From NCBI RefSeq assembly GCF_965237655.1, contig NZ_CBDEGB010000001.1, positions 1,577,820 to 1,641,819 on the forward strand: a stretch of 64,000 nt of DNA, given 5' to 3'. Under the pieces are notes generated by a model. The model did not search any database, was not told where the DNA came from, and saw nothing but the letters and a program-made list of their open reading frames with translations. Shown here one piece after another: positions 36,108 to 45,247 of this stretch (the stretch's first letter is position 1; every line of letters begins with the position of its first letter). The stretch comes from Poriferisodalis sp965237655 (GTDB lineage Bacteria > Actinomycetota > Acidimicrobiia > Acidimicrobiales > Poriferisodalaceae). The translations under genes and the position numbers were made by a program.

Positions 36108-38681
36108 ATGACCTTGCTACGCTTCAGCGTCCGCGGCATCGCGGGCGCCAAGGTCCGGTTTGCGATGACCACGCTGGCGGTGGTGATCGGGGTGGCCCTT
36201 ACCGTCGGTGTGCTGATCGCCACCGACGGCCTCCGCGCGTCTTTCAATGACTTGGCCGAGAGGCTCCACGAGAACGTCGACCTCTCGGTCCGTTCCCAGT
36301 CCGAAGCGGGCGACCTCATGGAGGACTTGCCCCTGCTCGATCCCTCGGTGAAGGAACAGTTGGAGGCGATCGACGGGGTGGAGAGGACCTCGGGCGCGGT
36401 GTTCGAGTTCGGAACCGTGGCTATCAACGCCGACGGCAACGCCCTCGATCCCGGATTCGGCCGTCAAATCGGGCGCGGCTGGCCCGAGGACGAGTCGTTG
36501 GCCACGTTCTCCGTGCTAGACGACGGCGTCAGCCGCCGGCCCGCAGGGCCCGACGAGTTCGCCATGGACCACCACACCGCCGCTGACCACGGCTTCCAGA
36601 TCGGCGAGCGCTACCAGGTCTCCACCCCGAGCGGCACTCACTCGTTCGAGCTGGTCGGCTACTACTACTTCTTGGAACCCGACTACCGGATTGCGCTCCA
36701 GGGGGTCGCCTGGGACACGGATGTCGCCCGGCAGCTCCTGCACGGCGGCGGCGGCTTCGACCGCATCGACGTGGGGCTGTCGCCGGGCGCCTCGCTGCCG
36801 GCGGTGACTGCGTCCATCGAGCGCACCCTGGGCCCCTCCATCGAGGTCGTCTCCCAGCAGCAGCAAACCAATGAGCGTGGAGAGGAGTTCAGAGATGTCT
36901 TGGACCTTTTCCGCAACCTGTTGCTGGCGTTCGCCGTGATCGTGCTGGTCATCTCGGCGTTCATCACCTATAACACGTTCCTTGTGGTCATGGACCAGCG
37001 CGTCAGAGAGCTGGGCCTGCTGCGGGTGCTGGGGGCCGGCCGGCTCCAGGTAGCCCAGACGGTGGCGGTCGAGGCCCTGGTGGTGGGCGTCGTGGCCACC
37101 GTTGTGGGGTTCGGCCTCGGCGTTGTGGTGTCCAGGGCCATAGTGGGCGCGCTGGGGATCGCAGGCGCTCAGATGCCGCCGACCGATGTGATCATCGACG
37201 GGGGGACCATCCTCGCCGCGTTGGTGGTCGGCATCGGCGTGACCCTCATCGCCGCGATCTGGCCGGCCGTGCGGGCCCGCCGGGTGACGCCCATGGCGGC
37301 GCTGGCCGACGGCGCCGACATCGACCCCTACGACCGGGGCCGGTCGATCGTCATGGGATCGGTGTTCGGCGGGGCGGGGCTGGTGCTTCTGGTGGTGGGC
37401 CTTCTGTCCGATCCCCCGACATTCCTGCTCGTAGTGCTGCTTGGCGTGGGAACGCTGTTGGTGCTGCTGGGCGTGAACATCGCCAGCCCGGCCATGGCCC
37501 GGCCGATCTCGCTCTTCTTGGGGTGGCCCGCGGCCCGGAAGTTCGCAATCAGCGGGCGTTTGGCCCGGCTGAACGCGGCCCGCAACTCTCGCCGCACCGC
37601 TACCACCGCAGCCGCGCTGATGATCGGGCTGTCCATGGTGTCGCTGGTCACCGTGCTGGGCACGTCGTTCAAGCAGACCCTGTACGACCAGTTGGAGGAC
37701 TCGGTGCAGGCCGAATGGATGATGTGCGTCGGCGAATGCGGCAGCGGCGAGTCGGAGTTCAGCTCGGAGGCCACTCGGAAGATGGCCGCGTTGCCCGAGC
37801 TGGAGTCGGTGGAGGCCTTCCGGTTCCGAAACGGCGGGGTGCGCACCACCGACGGCGAGCAGCATGTGCTCACCGCCGCCAGCCTCGCCTCGTTCTCCCG
37901 CCATGTGGAGCCGGACATCGTGTCCGGCAGCCTGGCACGGGCCGGTCCCGGCGACGTGATGGTCCACGTTGATGACGCCGACGAACTCGCCCTAGCGGTG
38001 GGCGATCAGGTACGCCTGCAGTTTCCCGGCAGGCGCGAGGCGAGCTTCAACGTGGTGGCCTTGTTCGCTGAGGACTCGGTGCTGAGCTCCTGGGTTATCG
38101 ACCTCCAAGACTGGGACCGCTACATAGTCGGCGACCAGGACAGTCTGGCCACCGCCGTCACCACCACGGGGGTCAGTCTCCAAGAGGCTCGGGCCGCGCT
38201 GGAAGCGGCGCTCACCGACTACCCGCAACTCGACGTGCGGAACAGGGCCCAATACCGCGAGAGCAGGATCACGCAGGTCGACACCTTGCTCGCGGTGATC
38301 AACGTGTTCCTGGTCATCGCGCTGCTGATCGCGGTGCTGGGCATCTCCAACACCATGGCTCTGTCGGTGTTCGAGCGGACCCGGGAGCTGGGGCTGCTGC
38401 GAGCCGTGGGCATGGACAGATGGCAGATCTGGAGCGCGATCGTCTTGGAGGGGGTCATCGTGGCTGTCTTCGGCGGGCTGGTCGGCATCGCCACCGGGGT
38501 GGTTGCGGGCTTGGTCGCCGCCGTGGCCATCCCCGGCTACATCATCTCTGCCCTTGCCGTGCCGTGGGCCACGCTGGCGATCTACCTGCTGGTCTCGGCC
38601 GCAGCCGGGCTGATGGCCGCCGTCTTCCCCGCCCGCCGGGCCAACCGCCTCGACGTGCTTGAGGCCATCCACCGCCAGTAA
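36108..38681 (+). CDS. FtsX-like ABC transporter permease, double-domain
   Basis: 857 residues with two FtsX-type units: an N-terminal helix (17-37), a large extracytoplasmic domain (about 40-270), three helices around 280-430, a helix pair near 420-470, a second extracytoplasmic domain (about 500-700) and three final helices (about 730-850). The motif before each helix bundle (RVRELGLLRVLGA and RTRELGLLRAVGM) is the ATPase-contact coupling helix. With the 35161 ATPase it forms a MacB/LolCDE-like complex that extracts or releases lipoproteins, peptides or surface proteins. The linked secreted protein (34377) is the natural candidate partner. Confidence 0.92.
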   Translation: MTLLRFSVRGIAGAKVRFAMTTLAVVIGVALTVGVLIATDGLRASFNDLAERLHENVDLSVRSQSEAGDLMEDLPLLDPSVKEQLEAIDGVERTSGAVFEFGTVAINADGNALDPGFGRQIGRGWPEDESLATFSVLDDGVSRRPAGPDEFAMDHHTAADHGFQIGERYQVSTPSGTHSFELVGYYYFLEPDYRIALQGVAWDTDVARQLLHGGGGFDRIDVGLSPGASLPAVTASIERTLGPSIEVVSQQQQTNERGEEFRDVLDLFRNLLLAFAVIVLVISAFITYNTFLVVMDQRVRELGLLRVLGAGRLQVAQTVAVEALVVGVVATVVGFGLGVVVSRAIVGALGIAGAQMPPTDVIIDGGTILAALVVGIGVTLIAAIWPAVRARRVTPMAALADGADIDPYDRGRSIVMGSVFGGAGLVLLVVGLLSDPPTFLLVVLLGVGTLLVLLGVNIASPAMARPISLFLGWPAARKFAISGRLARLNAARNSRRTATTAAALMIGLSMVSLVTVLGTSFKQTLYDQLEDSVQAEWMMCVGECGSGESEFSSEATRKMAALPELESVEAFRFRNGGVRTTDGEQHVLTAASLASFSRHVEPDIVSGSLARAGPGDVMVHVDDADELALAVGDQVRLQFPGRREASFNVVALFAEDSVLSSWVIDLQDWDRYIVGDQDSLATAVTTTGVSLQEARAALEAALTDYPQLDVRNRAQYRESRITQVDTLLAVINVFLVIALLIAVLGISNTMALSVFERTRELGLLRAVGMDRWQIWSAIVLEGVIVAVFGGLVGIATGVVAGLVAAVAIPGYIISALAVPWATLAIYLLVSAAAGLMAAVFPARRANRLDVLEAIHRQ

Positions 38682-38706
38682 GAACCCGCAATACGGGCAC
38701 CACTAG

Positions 38707-40377
38707 CCCTGATTATTCACCAGAATTGTGGCCGGGGGGTGTGCGCGTCCGTGGAAAAGCCTTTCTGACCTGCAACGATGTGTGTTCTTGATGCACACGA
38801 GTTGCAGAAAAGAAAGGCATCTCCGAGGTGAACGCTAACAGTGTCGCGAAGTTGTGGATGACCGGGGGCGCGAAGGGCGTCGCGGCTCATGCCGGTCTGT
38901 TCGTTCTGGGGGGTTTCGCGGACTCGCTGGGCTTGGGCGCAGCCTTGTCGGCAGCGTTCGGGCGTCGCGGGGAGCGCGCGCCGGCCCATGACCGGGGCAC
39001 GGTGCTGACTCATGGGCTGTTGATGCTCGCGGGCGGCGGGGAGTCGTGCAGCGACATCGAGCATCTGCGTGCCCAGCCGGATCTGTTCGGGGACGTCGCG
39101 TCGGACTCGACGCTGTACCGGGCGCTGCGCGACATCGACTCGTCGACGCTCGCCGAGGTGTGGGCGGCGGCCGCCGACGTGCGCGCCCGGGTGTGGCACG
39201 CCCGCAACGGCGACGCCGTTTCGTCGGGGCCGCTGATGCTCGACGTCGATTCCACGCTGGTGGAGGTGCACACCGAGACCAAGCAAGGCGCCGCGCCCCA
39301 TTACAAGGGCGGGTTCGGGTTCGGTCCGATGCTGTGCGCGACCGGCGACGGGGAGCCGCTGTGGATCGCGCAGCGTCCCGGCAACGCCGCCGCGAACAAC
39401 ATCGCGAACCACCTCGAAGTGCTCGACGGCGCCATCGCGCAGCCTCCCGCCGCAGTCGCTTCGGGGCATCGGCCCGGCGACGATGCGGCCTCGGCGCATC
39501 GAGACATCTGGCTGCGGGCCGATTCGGCGGGCTGCTCGAAGAACCTCGCAACCGCCTTGCGGGACCGAAACGTCGTGTACTTGCTGACCGCGCGGTCCAA
39601 CGAGGCGATCACCGCAGCCATCGCGACGGCCCGCACCGATCCCGACATGTGGCGGCCCGCGGCCCGCAACCCCAAGCAGCGACGCTGCCGCGCCCAGGTC
39701 GCCGAGCTCACCGCTAGCGTCGACCTCGCCGAGTGGCCCACGGGCACAAGGCTGATCGTGCGACGCGAACCGTTCCACCCCGGCGCGCAGCGCACGCTGT
39801 TCGAGTCCTCGTCCTGGCGCTACTGGGGATTGGTCACCGACGCCCAAGGCCACCCCGTCGAACTCGACAAAATCATGAGACAACACGCCCGCGTCGCCGA
39901 CACCGTCAAACGCCTCAAAGACTCCGGCCTGGCGCGCATGCCGTTCACCGACTGGAACGCCAACGCCGCGTGGACCGCGCTGACCGTGATCGGCCTCGCG
40001 CTCGTCGCCTGGTTCCAACAGCTTCGCCTGCACGGCGACCTCGCCAAAGCAGCACCCAAAACGCTCCGCTGGCAGCTGTGGCACACCCCAGCACGCATCA
40101 CACGCTCCGGGCGGCGCACCACCCTGCAGCTCCCCGAGCGCTGGCCCGCAGCCAAAGCCCTGCTCGCCGCCCACAGCCACAACTGACACCAACACCGCGA
40201 CCCCGACCGGCCGCCGAGCGATGACTTCGCACGCCCCTACACGCCCCGAACGCGTCCCCGGACCCCCAACGGAGCACCGAACCCCAAACACAGCCCCCAC
40301 CGGAACCGAAAACACGGCCCGACGGCACACCCAAAACACCAAAACACCCGCTCAGGCATTCTCATGAATAATCAGGG
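38707..40377 (+). mobile_element. IS1380-family insertion sequence
   Basis: 1671 bp with inverted ends CCCTGATTATTCA (38707-38719 and 40365-40377) and flanking direct repeats CTAG at 38703-38706 and 40378-40381. One intact transposase gene. The left flank is the end of the permease operon; the right flank is a restriction-enzyme remnant. Confidence 0.92.
38828..40186 (+). CDS. IS1380 family transposase
   Basis: 452 residues with a GTG start. DDE domain: MLDVDSTLVEVH, the NNIANHLEVLD region and LRADSAG, followed by the Y-[2]-R-like YLLTARSNEAI block and the late PFTDWNANAAWTALTVIG motif near the C-terminus. Length is normal for IS1380 (about 450). Confidence 0.93.
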   Translation: MNANSVAKLWMTGGAKGVAAHAGLFVLGGFADSLGLGAALSAAFGRRGERAPAHDRGTVLTHGLLMLAGGGESCSDIEHLRAQPDLFGDVASDSTLYRALRDIDSSTLAEVWAAAADVRARVWHARNGDAVSSGPLMLDVDSTLVEVHTETKQGAAPHYKGGFGFGPMLCATGDGEPLWIAQRPGNAAANNIANHLEVLDGAIAQPPAAVASGHRPGDDAASAHRDIWLRADSAGCSKNLATALRDRNVVYLLTARSNEAITAAIATARTDPDMWRPAARNPKQRRCRAQVAELTASVDLAEWPTGTRLIVRREPFHPGAQRTLFESSSWRYWGLVTDAQGHPVELDKIMRQHARVADTVKRLKDSGLARMPFTDWNANAAWTALTVIGLALVAWFQQLRLHGDLAKAAPKTLRWQLWHTPARITRSGRRTTLQLPERWPAAKALLAAHSHN

Positions 40378-40732
40378 CTAGCAGTCTTGCTGCGTCAGCG
40401 GCGACGGCAGCCCATTGATGATACGGGTGCTCTCGACGGAGACGTGGATGAGCGCTGTAGGGCTCGTCGGTGATTCCTGAGGGCTTGTCGTGTTTGTGGC
40501 GGAGGTTGCCGATCGCCCACTGCAAGGGTGACCGGCAGGCGAACGTGCAGTCGTGCGCGGTGTCGGGGATGCCGACGAGCCGGCAGCGGGCGTTGACCTC
40601 CAGCACGCTTCGGTTCTGTTTCTTGTCTGCACATTTGTCCCGAGTGGGCTTCTCGATCCGGTAAGCACCCGGATCAGCTCCAGAGCTGGCGGCGCTGCAG
40701 CGGGCTATCGACCGTGCATGGCTCACAGCCAT
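40378..40732 (-). pseudogene. C-terminal remnant of a type ISP restriction/helicase-type enzyme
   Basis: The minus-strand frame reads CADKKQNRSVLEVNARCRLV, then GIPDTAHDCTFACRSPLQWA and RHKHDKPSGITDEPY. This matches the end of type ISP-like enzymes (GIP..A..Y...GRS.L.W.I...K.DK.SGI..DP). The helicase, nuclease and methylase parts (well over 1000 residues) are gone, and the final codons are replaced by the IS1380 end. Confidence 0.5.
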
Positions 40733-41016
40733 AGTGCAACACCTTGAGCGATGATTCCAAGCGCGACGAGACCAAGCCCAAATTGCCGCCGTCGATCATT
40801 CGAAGCGATGCGGCGTCGCGACCTTTCGAGGCGTCGCTCGTGCTCGTCACGGGTGAACGGGTGTAGCGATTCTCCGTCAGGTTCCGTGAACTCTCTCACG
40901 ATCTTGTATGACAACTCTGCTTCGATCTTGTTCTGGGAGGTGGTGATGTACAGAAGGATCACGCCGACGACTCCCAAGACGAGGCCTGCTGTGCCGATCA
41001 CCGGCGCTGCCATCAC
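40723..41016 (-). CDS. Small two-helix membrane protein
   Basis: 97 residues: a transmembrane helix at about 5-26, a charged cytoplasmic middle (FTRDEHERRLERSRRRIASNDRR) and a second helix at about 79-95. No family was recognised. Same strand as the genes at 41244-42670. Confidence 0.6.
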   Translation of the reverse strand: MMAAPVIGTAGLVLGVVGVILLYITTSQNKIEAELSYKIVREFTEPDGESLHPFTRDEHERRLERSRRRIASNDRRRQFGLGLVALGIIAQGVALWL

Positions 41017-41243
41017 GACTAGCCCTCCGGGTCGTCGACGGTCGGATCATGACCGATTCGCGTGGGATTCATAGCCCGTGGGAGATTACGGCAGAATTCG
41101 CGGATTCCTCCGCGCGACGCAGGACACGGATTCGCCCCCGCGTGCTCGCTCATCCCGTCAGCGTCCGTGCTCTGTCGCTGAGCCGCTGAAACGCTGCCGG
41201 ATTCGTCGTCAGTGGTATCAAGCCCCTGGGTGCTGCTAGCCGT

Positions 41244-42245
41244 TCAGTCTGTCTTGGTGTCGGTGAACAGGTTCCGCGACATGTTGTGCCCAGGCGGTCC
41301 GTTGCCGGCGGTGAGGAGCATTCTCGGGTTGATTTTGTCGGGGTCGAGAATGGCGAGCCGGACCTTGTCGGTGCCTTCTTGGGACCAGCGCGCGACCGCC
41401 AGCGACCACAGGCAGTCGATCAGCACGCAAGCCACCGCGATGAGCTTGCTCGCCTGTTCGAATCTGATCCATTTCGTCTCGATAGTCCATTGCCGCGTCT
41501 TTGCGCCCTCGCTGTCCTCGTCGGTCGGCTGACGTTCCCAGTTCGTGTGGTTCAAGAACGCGATGCTCGGACCGTCTGCGATGGTCACCATGTCATCCGG
41601 GGTCGGTCCGAGGCTGAGCGATGCGTTGCTCTGAGAGATGAGCAGACCGTGCTTGATGGCGTTGTAGGGACGGCGGCCGTCGAGCCATTTGCGTGCGAGC
41701 ACCTTCAGGATTCCTACCAGGTTGTCTAGGACCGCCAGTCGGTCCTCGTCGTCGGGCACTTCGGATTGCCCGAGCAGGAGGTAGCTGACATCGGATCGCA
41801 TGGCGCGCTTGGTCTTGCGTGTGATGTGCTGCTCGACCAGCTCGGGCAGGTTGCGGTCCCGGTCCGTGACGGCCATCAGCGGGTGCAGCCAGTCGGCTGC
41901 GTCGACGAGGCCCGTATACAGCCTCAGCAGTGTTTCGAGGGCGTGATGCTGCAATGAGATCGTCTCAGTCTGGATGTACCACTGCAGCGGATCAGAGTTC
42001 GCTGACGGCGGGTCCGAGGCGGCGTCGTCGGTTTCGACGCTCGGAATCTGGATGTCCAGGCCGTGGAAGCTGACGCCCTCATTCGCCCACTCGACAAATT
42101 GCTCTCGGTGCTCGTTGACGGCGGCGAGCACGGCGAGGCGCGTGTTGAAATAGGTGCTGATCGAGCGCTCTTTGTAGAACTCGTCACAGTGAACACGCAG
42201 GCGCTCCAAGTCCTCATCGGACAGCTCTGCTGGGTCGGCCGCCAT
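41244..42245 (-). CDS. Hypothetical protein, soluble
   Basis: 333 residues from ATG 42245, which has GAAAGGA upstream; the frame extends to 42425 but that part overlaps the cysteine-rich gene. It starts MAADPAELSDEDLERLRVHC. Helix-rich; the NAIKHGLLISQSNASLSLG stretch recalls HEPN-like helices (the NxxKHG pattern), but the R-x4-6-H motif is not clear. Possibly one unit with the upstream 42275-42670 gene (29-nt gap). Confidence 0.65.
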   Translation of the reverse strand: MAADPAELSDEDLERLRVHCDEFYKERSISTYFNTRLAVLAAVNEHREQFVEWANEGVSFHGLDIQIPSVETDDAASDPPSANSDPLQWYIQTETISLQHHALETLLRLYTGLVDAADWLHPLMAVTDRDRNLPELVEQHITRKTKRAMRSDVSYLLLGQSEVPDDEDRLAVLDNLVGILKVLARKWLDGRRPYNAIKHGLLISQSNASLSLGPTPDDMVTIADGPSIAFLNHTNWERQPTDEDSEGAKTRQWTIETKWIRFEQASKLIAVACVLIDCLWSLAVARWSQEGTDKVRLAILDPDKINPRMLLTAGNGPPGHNMSRNLFTDTKTD

Positions 42246-42274
42246 CGGGTTCCTTTCGCGGTTGAGGGTTGGCT

Positions 42275-42670
42275 TCAGTCGTCGGCTGGGAACACGCCGA
42301 TCTCGACTCGGATCGCGTTGCAGAAATCGCACAGTGATGCCAAGGCAGCCACAGTCGTCGCACCGGCACTGCTCGCGAGTTGCAGCGCGTGGCGTCGGCA
42401 GTAGTGCGCTCCACAGGTGGGGCACTCATTCATCAGCCGCGTGCACACCGGGCGCTCGGGGAGCAACGCGATGCAGTGCTCGCATCGAATCTCGTAGCCC
42501 TTGAGGACTCCGGGGCCGTCCATGAAATCGACGGGATCGCAGTCGGTGACGATCAACGCATCTTCATCGCTCAACTCCTTGTCGCACACGCAGCAGGGCT
42601 CGCTCACAATGCGCGTACCCGTGCGCAGGCGAGGCCCTTGTCGGTCAGCAGGTTCAATCTTCGCAGCCAT
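42275..42670 (-). CDS. Small multi-zinc protein (RING/zinc-ribbon-like)
   Basis: 131 residues; ATG follows GGAGGAATCGC. Paired cysteines occur throughout: CCVCDKELSDED, CEHC, CPTCGAHYCRRHA and CDFC, enough for two or three zinc sites in cross-brace order. No catalytic motif. It is likely a protein- or nucleic-acid-binding partner of the downstream 41244 gene product. Confidence 0.65.
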   Translation of the reverse strand: MAAKIEPADRQGPRLRTGTRIVSEPCCVCDKELSDEDALIVTDCDPVDFMDGPGVLKGYEIRCEHCIALLPERPVCTRLMNECPTCGAHYCRRHALQLASSAGATTVAALASLCDFCNAIRVEIGVFPADD

Positions 42671-42744
42671 GCGATTCCTCCATCAGCGTCTGGCGGCGAG
42701 CCTCCCAGAGGGGTGTCACAGGTAACCCTCTCAGGCTGTCGAGT

Positions 42745-42758
42745 GCACCGCGCGGTGC
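42745..42758. promoter_or_regulatory. Perfect palindrome between divergent genes
   Basis: GCACCGCGCGGTGC, a 14-bp perfect palindrome in the 226-nt gap between the divergent zinc-protein and pentapeptide-repeat genes. It is a possible operator, or chance in GC-rich DNA. Confidence 0.3.
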
Positions 42759-43918
42759 GATGGCAACCTCGTTCGTCAATGCCAGCCAGCTCCTCCAACG
42801 GACGTGCTGAGCACAAACCAGCGCGGACCATGTCCAGATCGTCCACCGTGATCGGCATCTTGGCCATGCTGTCGGGAGAATCCGAATACGGGCAAGATGG
42901 CAGGCGCTATGTGGAACTCGATCCGCTACCACTGGGAGAAGTACCTGTTCTGGGCCGTGCTCGCCGTGCTCGCTGTCGGAGTCGCCCGATGGGACTGGCA
43001 TCTGGCCACCTGGGACTGGCTGGGCGAGACCAACGGCGGCGAGACGAACAGCGCGACGTTTCGGAACTTCGGTCTGATCTTCTTGCCGCTTGTTGCGATC
43101 TATCTCACTTGGAGGCGGATCAAGGTCGCGGAGCGTGAATCGCGCACGTCGCGGGAGAACCTTCGCGTCGCGCGTGATGCACTCCAGATCAGTGAGAGAA
43201 CGCGGTACCTCACCGAAGACAAGGATTGGGAAGAACTGCTCCACAACCGCTTCGCCGATGCGAGCGCACGACTGAGCAGCGACAGCGTCTCGGCTCGCCT
43301 AGGGGCGATCTACGAACTCCAAGCCCTGACTGCGCAAGACCCCCAGCAGCTGCACATCAGGACCATGAAGCTGCTGTGCGCGTTCGTGAGGTTCCCCTTG
43401 CCCGAACCTCGACTCGACGAGTTCCCGGACGACGACCCGTGCAGTGTGACGCTTCGCCCGGATGTGCAAGCTGCCATGGAGGTCATCGGCAGCCGCACCC
43501 CAGAACGCATCGAGTTGGAAGCCGACGCCGAATACATGCCGGACCTTCGGCAGGCGAACCTCGTGAGGCTGGAGCTACGCGACGGCAACCTGTCCAAGAT
43601 CGACATGCGAGGCAGCAGATTCTGGGGAGCGGACCTGATGCGCGCTGACTTGTCGGGGTCGGAACTGCAATACACCGACTTCACCAGCCCATGGGTCGTC
43701 CGAGGCCAAGAACTGGCCGAGATCACCGGTCAGAAAGGCAATTTCGCTGAAGTCGGCAATGCAGTCATGCGCAGTCTCACCCTGCTCATCGGCACGAACT
43801 TCTCTGACGCCAGAATGCTGCAAGCGAACCTCAGCGGCGTCAACCTCCAAGGCGCGAACCTCGCCAATGCAGGTCTCCCCGAGGCCAAGTTGGCAAACGC
43901 AATCGCCTTGGAAGCGGA

Positions 43919-44983
43919 GGCAAGCTCTACCGGTGGTTGCAAGTGAGTTGAGTGTAGATGTCGGCGGCTGATGCCCAGTTGTGGAGTCGGCGGGGCATGT
44001 GGTTGAGGTTGTCCTCGATGACTGAGAGCCGCAGCTGCGCGATGTCGAGGCTGGTGCCTTTGGGGAGCCATCGGCGCAGCAGCGCGTTGGTGTGCTCGTT
44101 GGTGGGTCGCTGCCACGGCGAGCGCGGCTCGCAGAAGAACGCTTCGATGCCGAGCGCGGCTTCGATGTCGGCCCAGCGGGCCATCTCGCGGCCTTGGTCC
44201 CAGGTGAGGCTGCGCACGAGCGCGGCGGGCTGGCGAGCGAGCGCCGCGGCGACCGCGGCGGCGACCTGGGGCGCGCTGTAGCCGTGGGGCAGCGCTGCGG
44301 TGACCGCGTGGCGGCTGGTGCGCTCGGCGAGCGTGACCGCAGCGGTGAGGTTCGCTTTGGCGACGATGAGGTCGCCTTCCCAGTGGCCTGGCTGCGTGCG
44401 GTCCTCGACGTCGGCGGGCCGGTCGGCTATCGGCCGGTATTGCCCCAGCGGGCTGGGCTTTTGGGCCTGCGCGACGCTGCGCGGCCGACGGCGCCGGCAG
44501 CGCCGCGGCAGCTTCGCCCAGGTGCCCGCCGCCAGGCCGCTGCGCGGGTCGTTCGCGTAGCACGCCCGATAGATCGTCTCCGCGCACACGCTCATGCCCG
44601 CCTCGCGCAGGTCCGCCGCGGTCGCGTGCGGGGACCACCTCAGCTTCAAGCGCTCATCGACCGCGGCGGCCAGCACCCGATCGCGCGCCGGCTTGGGCGT
44701 TCGCTCTCGTCGCGCCCTCGCGCACGCCCACGCGTGCGCCGCGCGGGCGTCATAGGCCCCCCGCCCGCCGCAGCGGGCCAGCTCGCGATGCACCGTGGAC
44801 CGGTCACGGCCCAGCCGCTGCGCTGCGTCCGCGACGCTGCGGCCCGCCCCCAGCGACGACTCGATGAACACCCGCTCATCCAAACTCAGCCTCGCTGCCA
44901 TACTGGACACCTCCATCGGTCGGTTGCACGTGTTGGCAACGGTCATCATGACCGTTCACTTGCAACCACCGATGGAGTTCGCC
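43919..44983 (-). mobile_element. IS30-family insertion sequence, complete
   Basis: 1065 bp. The inverted ends GGCNANCTCNANCGGTGG...TTGCAAGTGA match at 11 of 15 outer and all inner positions. A 3-bp target duplication GGA lies at 43916-43918 and 44984-44986. An end fragment identical to its 44832-44983 part lies at 10312-10463. The insertion is recent, since the split host gene is otherwise undamaged here. Confidence 0.93.
43927..44916 (-). CDS. IS30 family transposase
   Basis: About 329 residues from ATG 44916 (ATG 44901 also possible). N-terminal helix-turn-helix LSLDERVFIESSLGAGRSVA, then RDRSTVHREL. DDE core: GHWEGDLIVAK (first D), SLTWDQGREMA (second D) and RPTNEHTNALLRRW (E). Normal IS30 length. 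Confidence 0.93.
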   Translation of the reverse strand: MEVSSMAARLSLDERVFIESSLGAGRSVADAAQRLGRDRSTVHRELARCGGRGAYDARAAHAWACARARRERTPKPARDRVLAAAVDERLKLRWSPHATAADLREAGMSVCAETIYRACYANDPRSGLAAGTWAKLPRRCRRRRPRSVAQAQKPSPLGQYRPIADRPADVEDRTQPGHWEGDLIVAKANLTAAVTLAERTSRHAVTAALPHGYSAPQVAAAVAAALARQPAALVRSLTWDQGREMARWADIEAALGIEAFFCEPRSPWQRPTNEHTNALLRRWLPKGTSLDIAQLRLSVIEDNLNHMPRRLHNWASAADIYTQLTCNHR

Positions 44984-45247
44984 GGACCTCTCCCGCTCGA
45001 ACCTCTTGGATGCCGATCTGTCGAACGCCAATCTGCCCGGCACCAATATGGAAGGCGCCAACTTCAACGGGGTGAACTTGTCGGACACCGACCTGTCCGG
45101 ATCAGAAGGCGAGAAATCCATCACCAAGCACCCGCCGGTCGGCTTGACCCAGACACAACTCGACCAGGCCTGCGCGGACCTTGACAATCCACCGAAGCTC
45201 GACGACAGCAGTGGCCTGGTCTGGAACCCACGGCCATGCACAATGAA

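Larger units (their letters stand above)
42897..45243 (+). pseudogene. Membrane-anchored pentapeptide-repeat protein, split by IS30
   Basis: ATG 42897. The N-terminus is cytoplasmic, with two membrane segments (about 10-24 and 46-64), then a helical domain. From about 215 there are pentapeptide repeats of the A(D/N)Lxx type (ADLMRADLSGSELQYTD, then DARMLQANLSGVNLQGANL). IS30 sits after codon 340. Removing 43919-44983 and one GGA copy restores ...ALEADLSRSNLLDADLSNAN... exactly in frame, so the gene was intact before insertion. The 3' end meets another IS at 45244 (WNPRPCTMN then IS), so the original stop may also be lost. The repeats form a right-handed beta-helix used for binding. Confidence 0.88.

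Noticed and set aside
36516..37967. 483-codon open frame on the minus strand
   Set aside because: Antisense to the FtsX permease, with His/Gln repeats typical of reverse reading of hydrophobic codons.
38717..40342. 541-codon open frame on the minus strand
   Set aside because: It covers the IS1380 transposase and both IS ends; composition is Gly/Arg/Val-rich and non-protein-like. A GC-rich antisense artefact.
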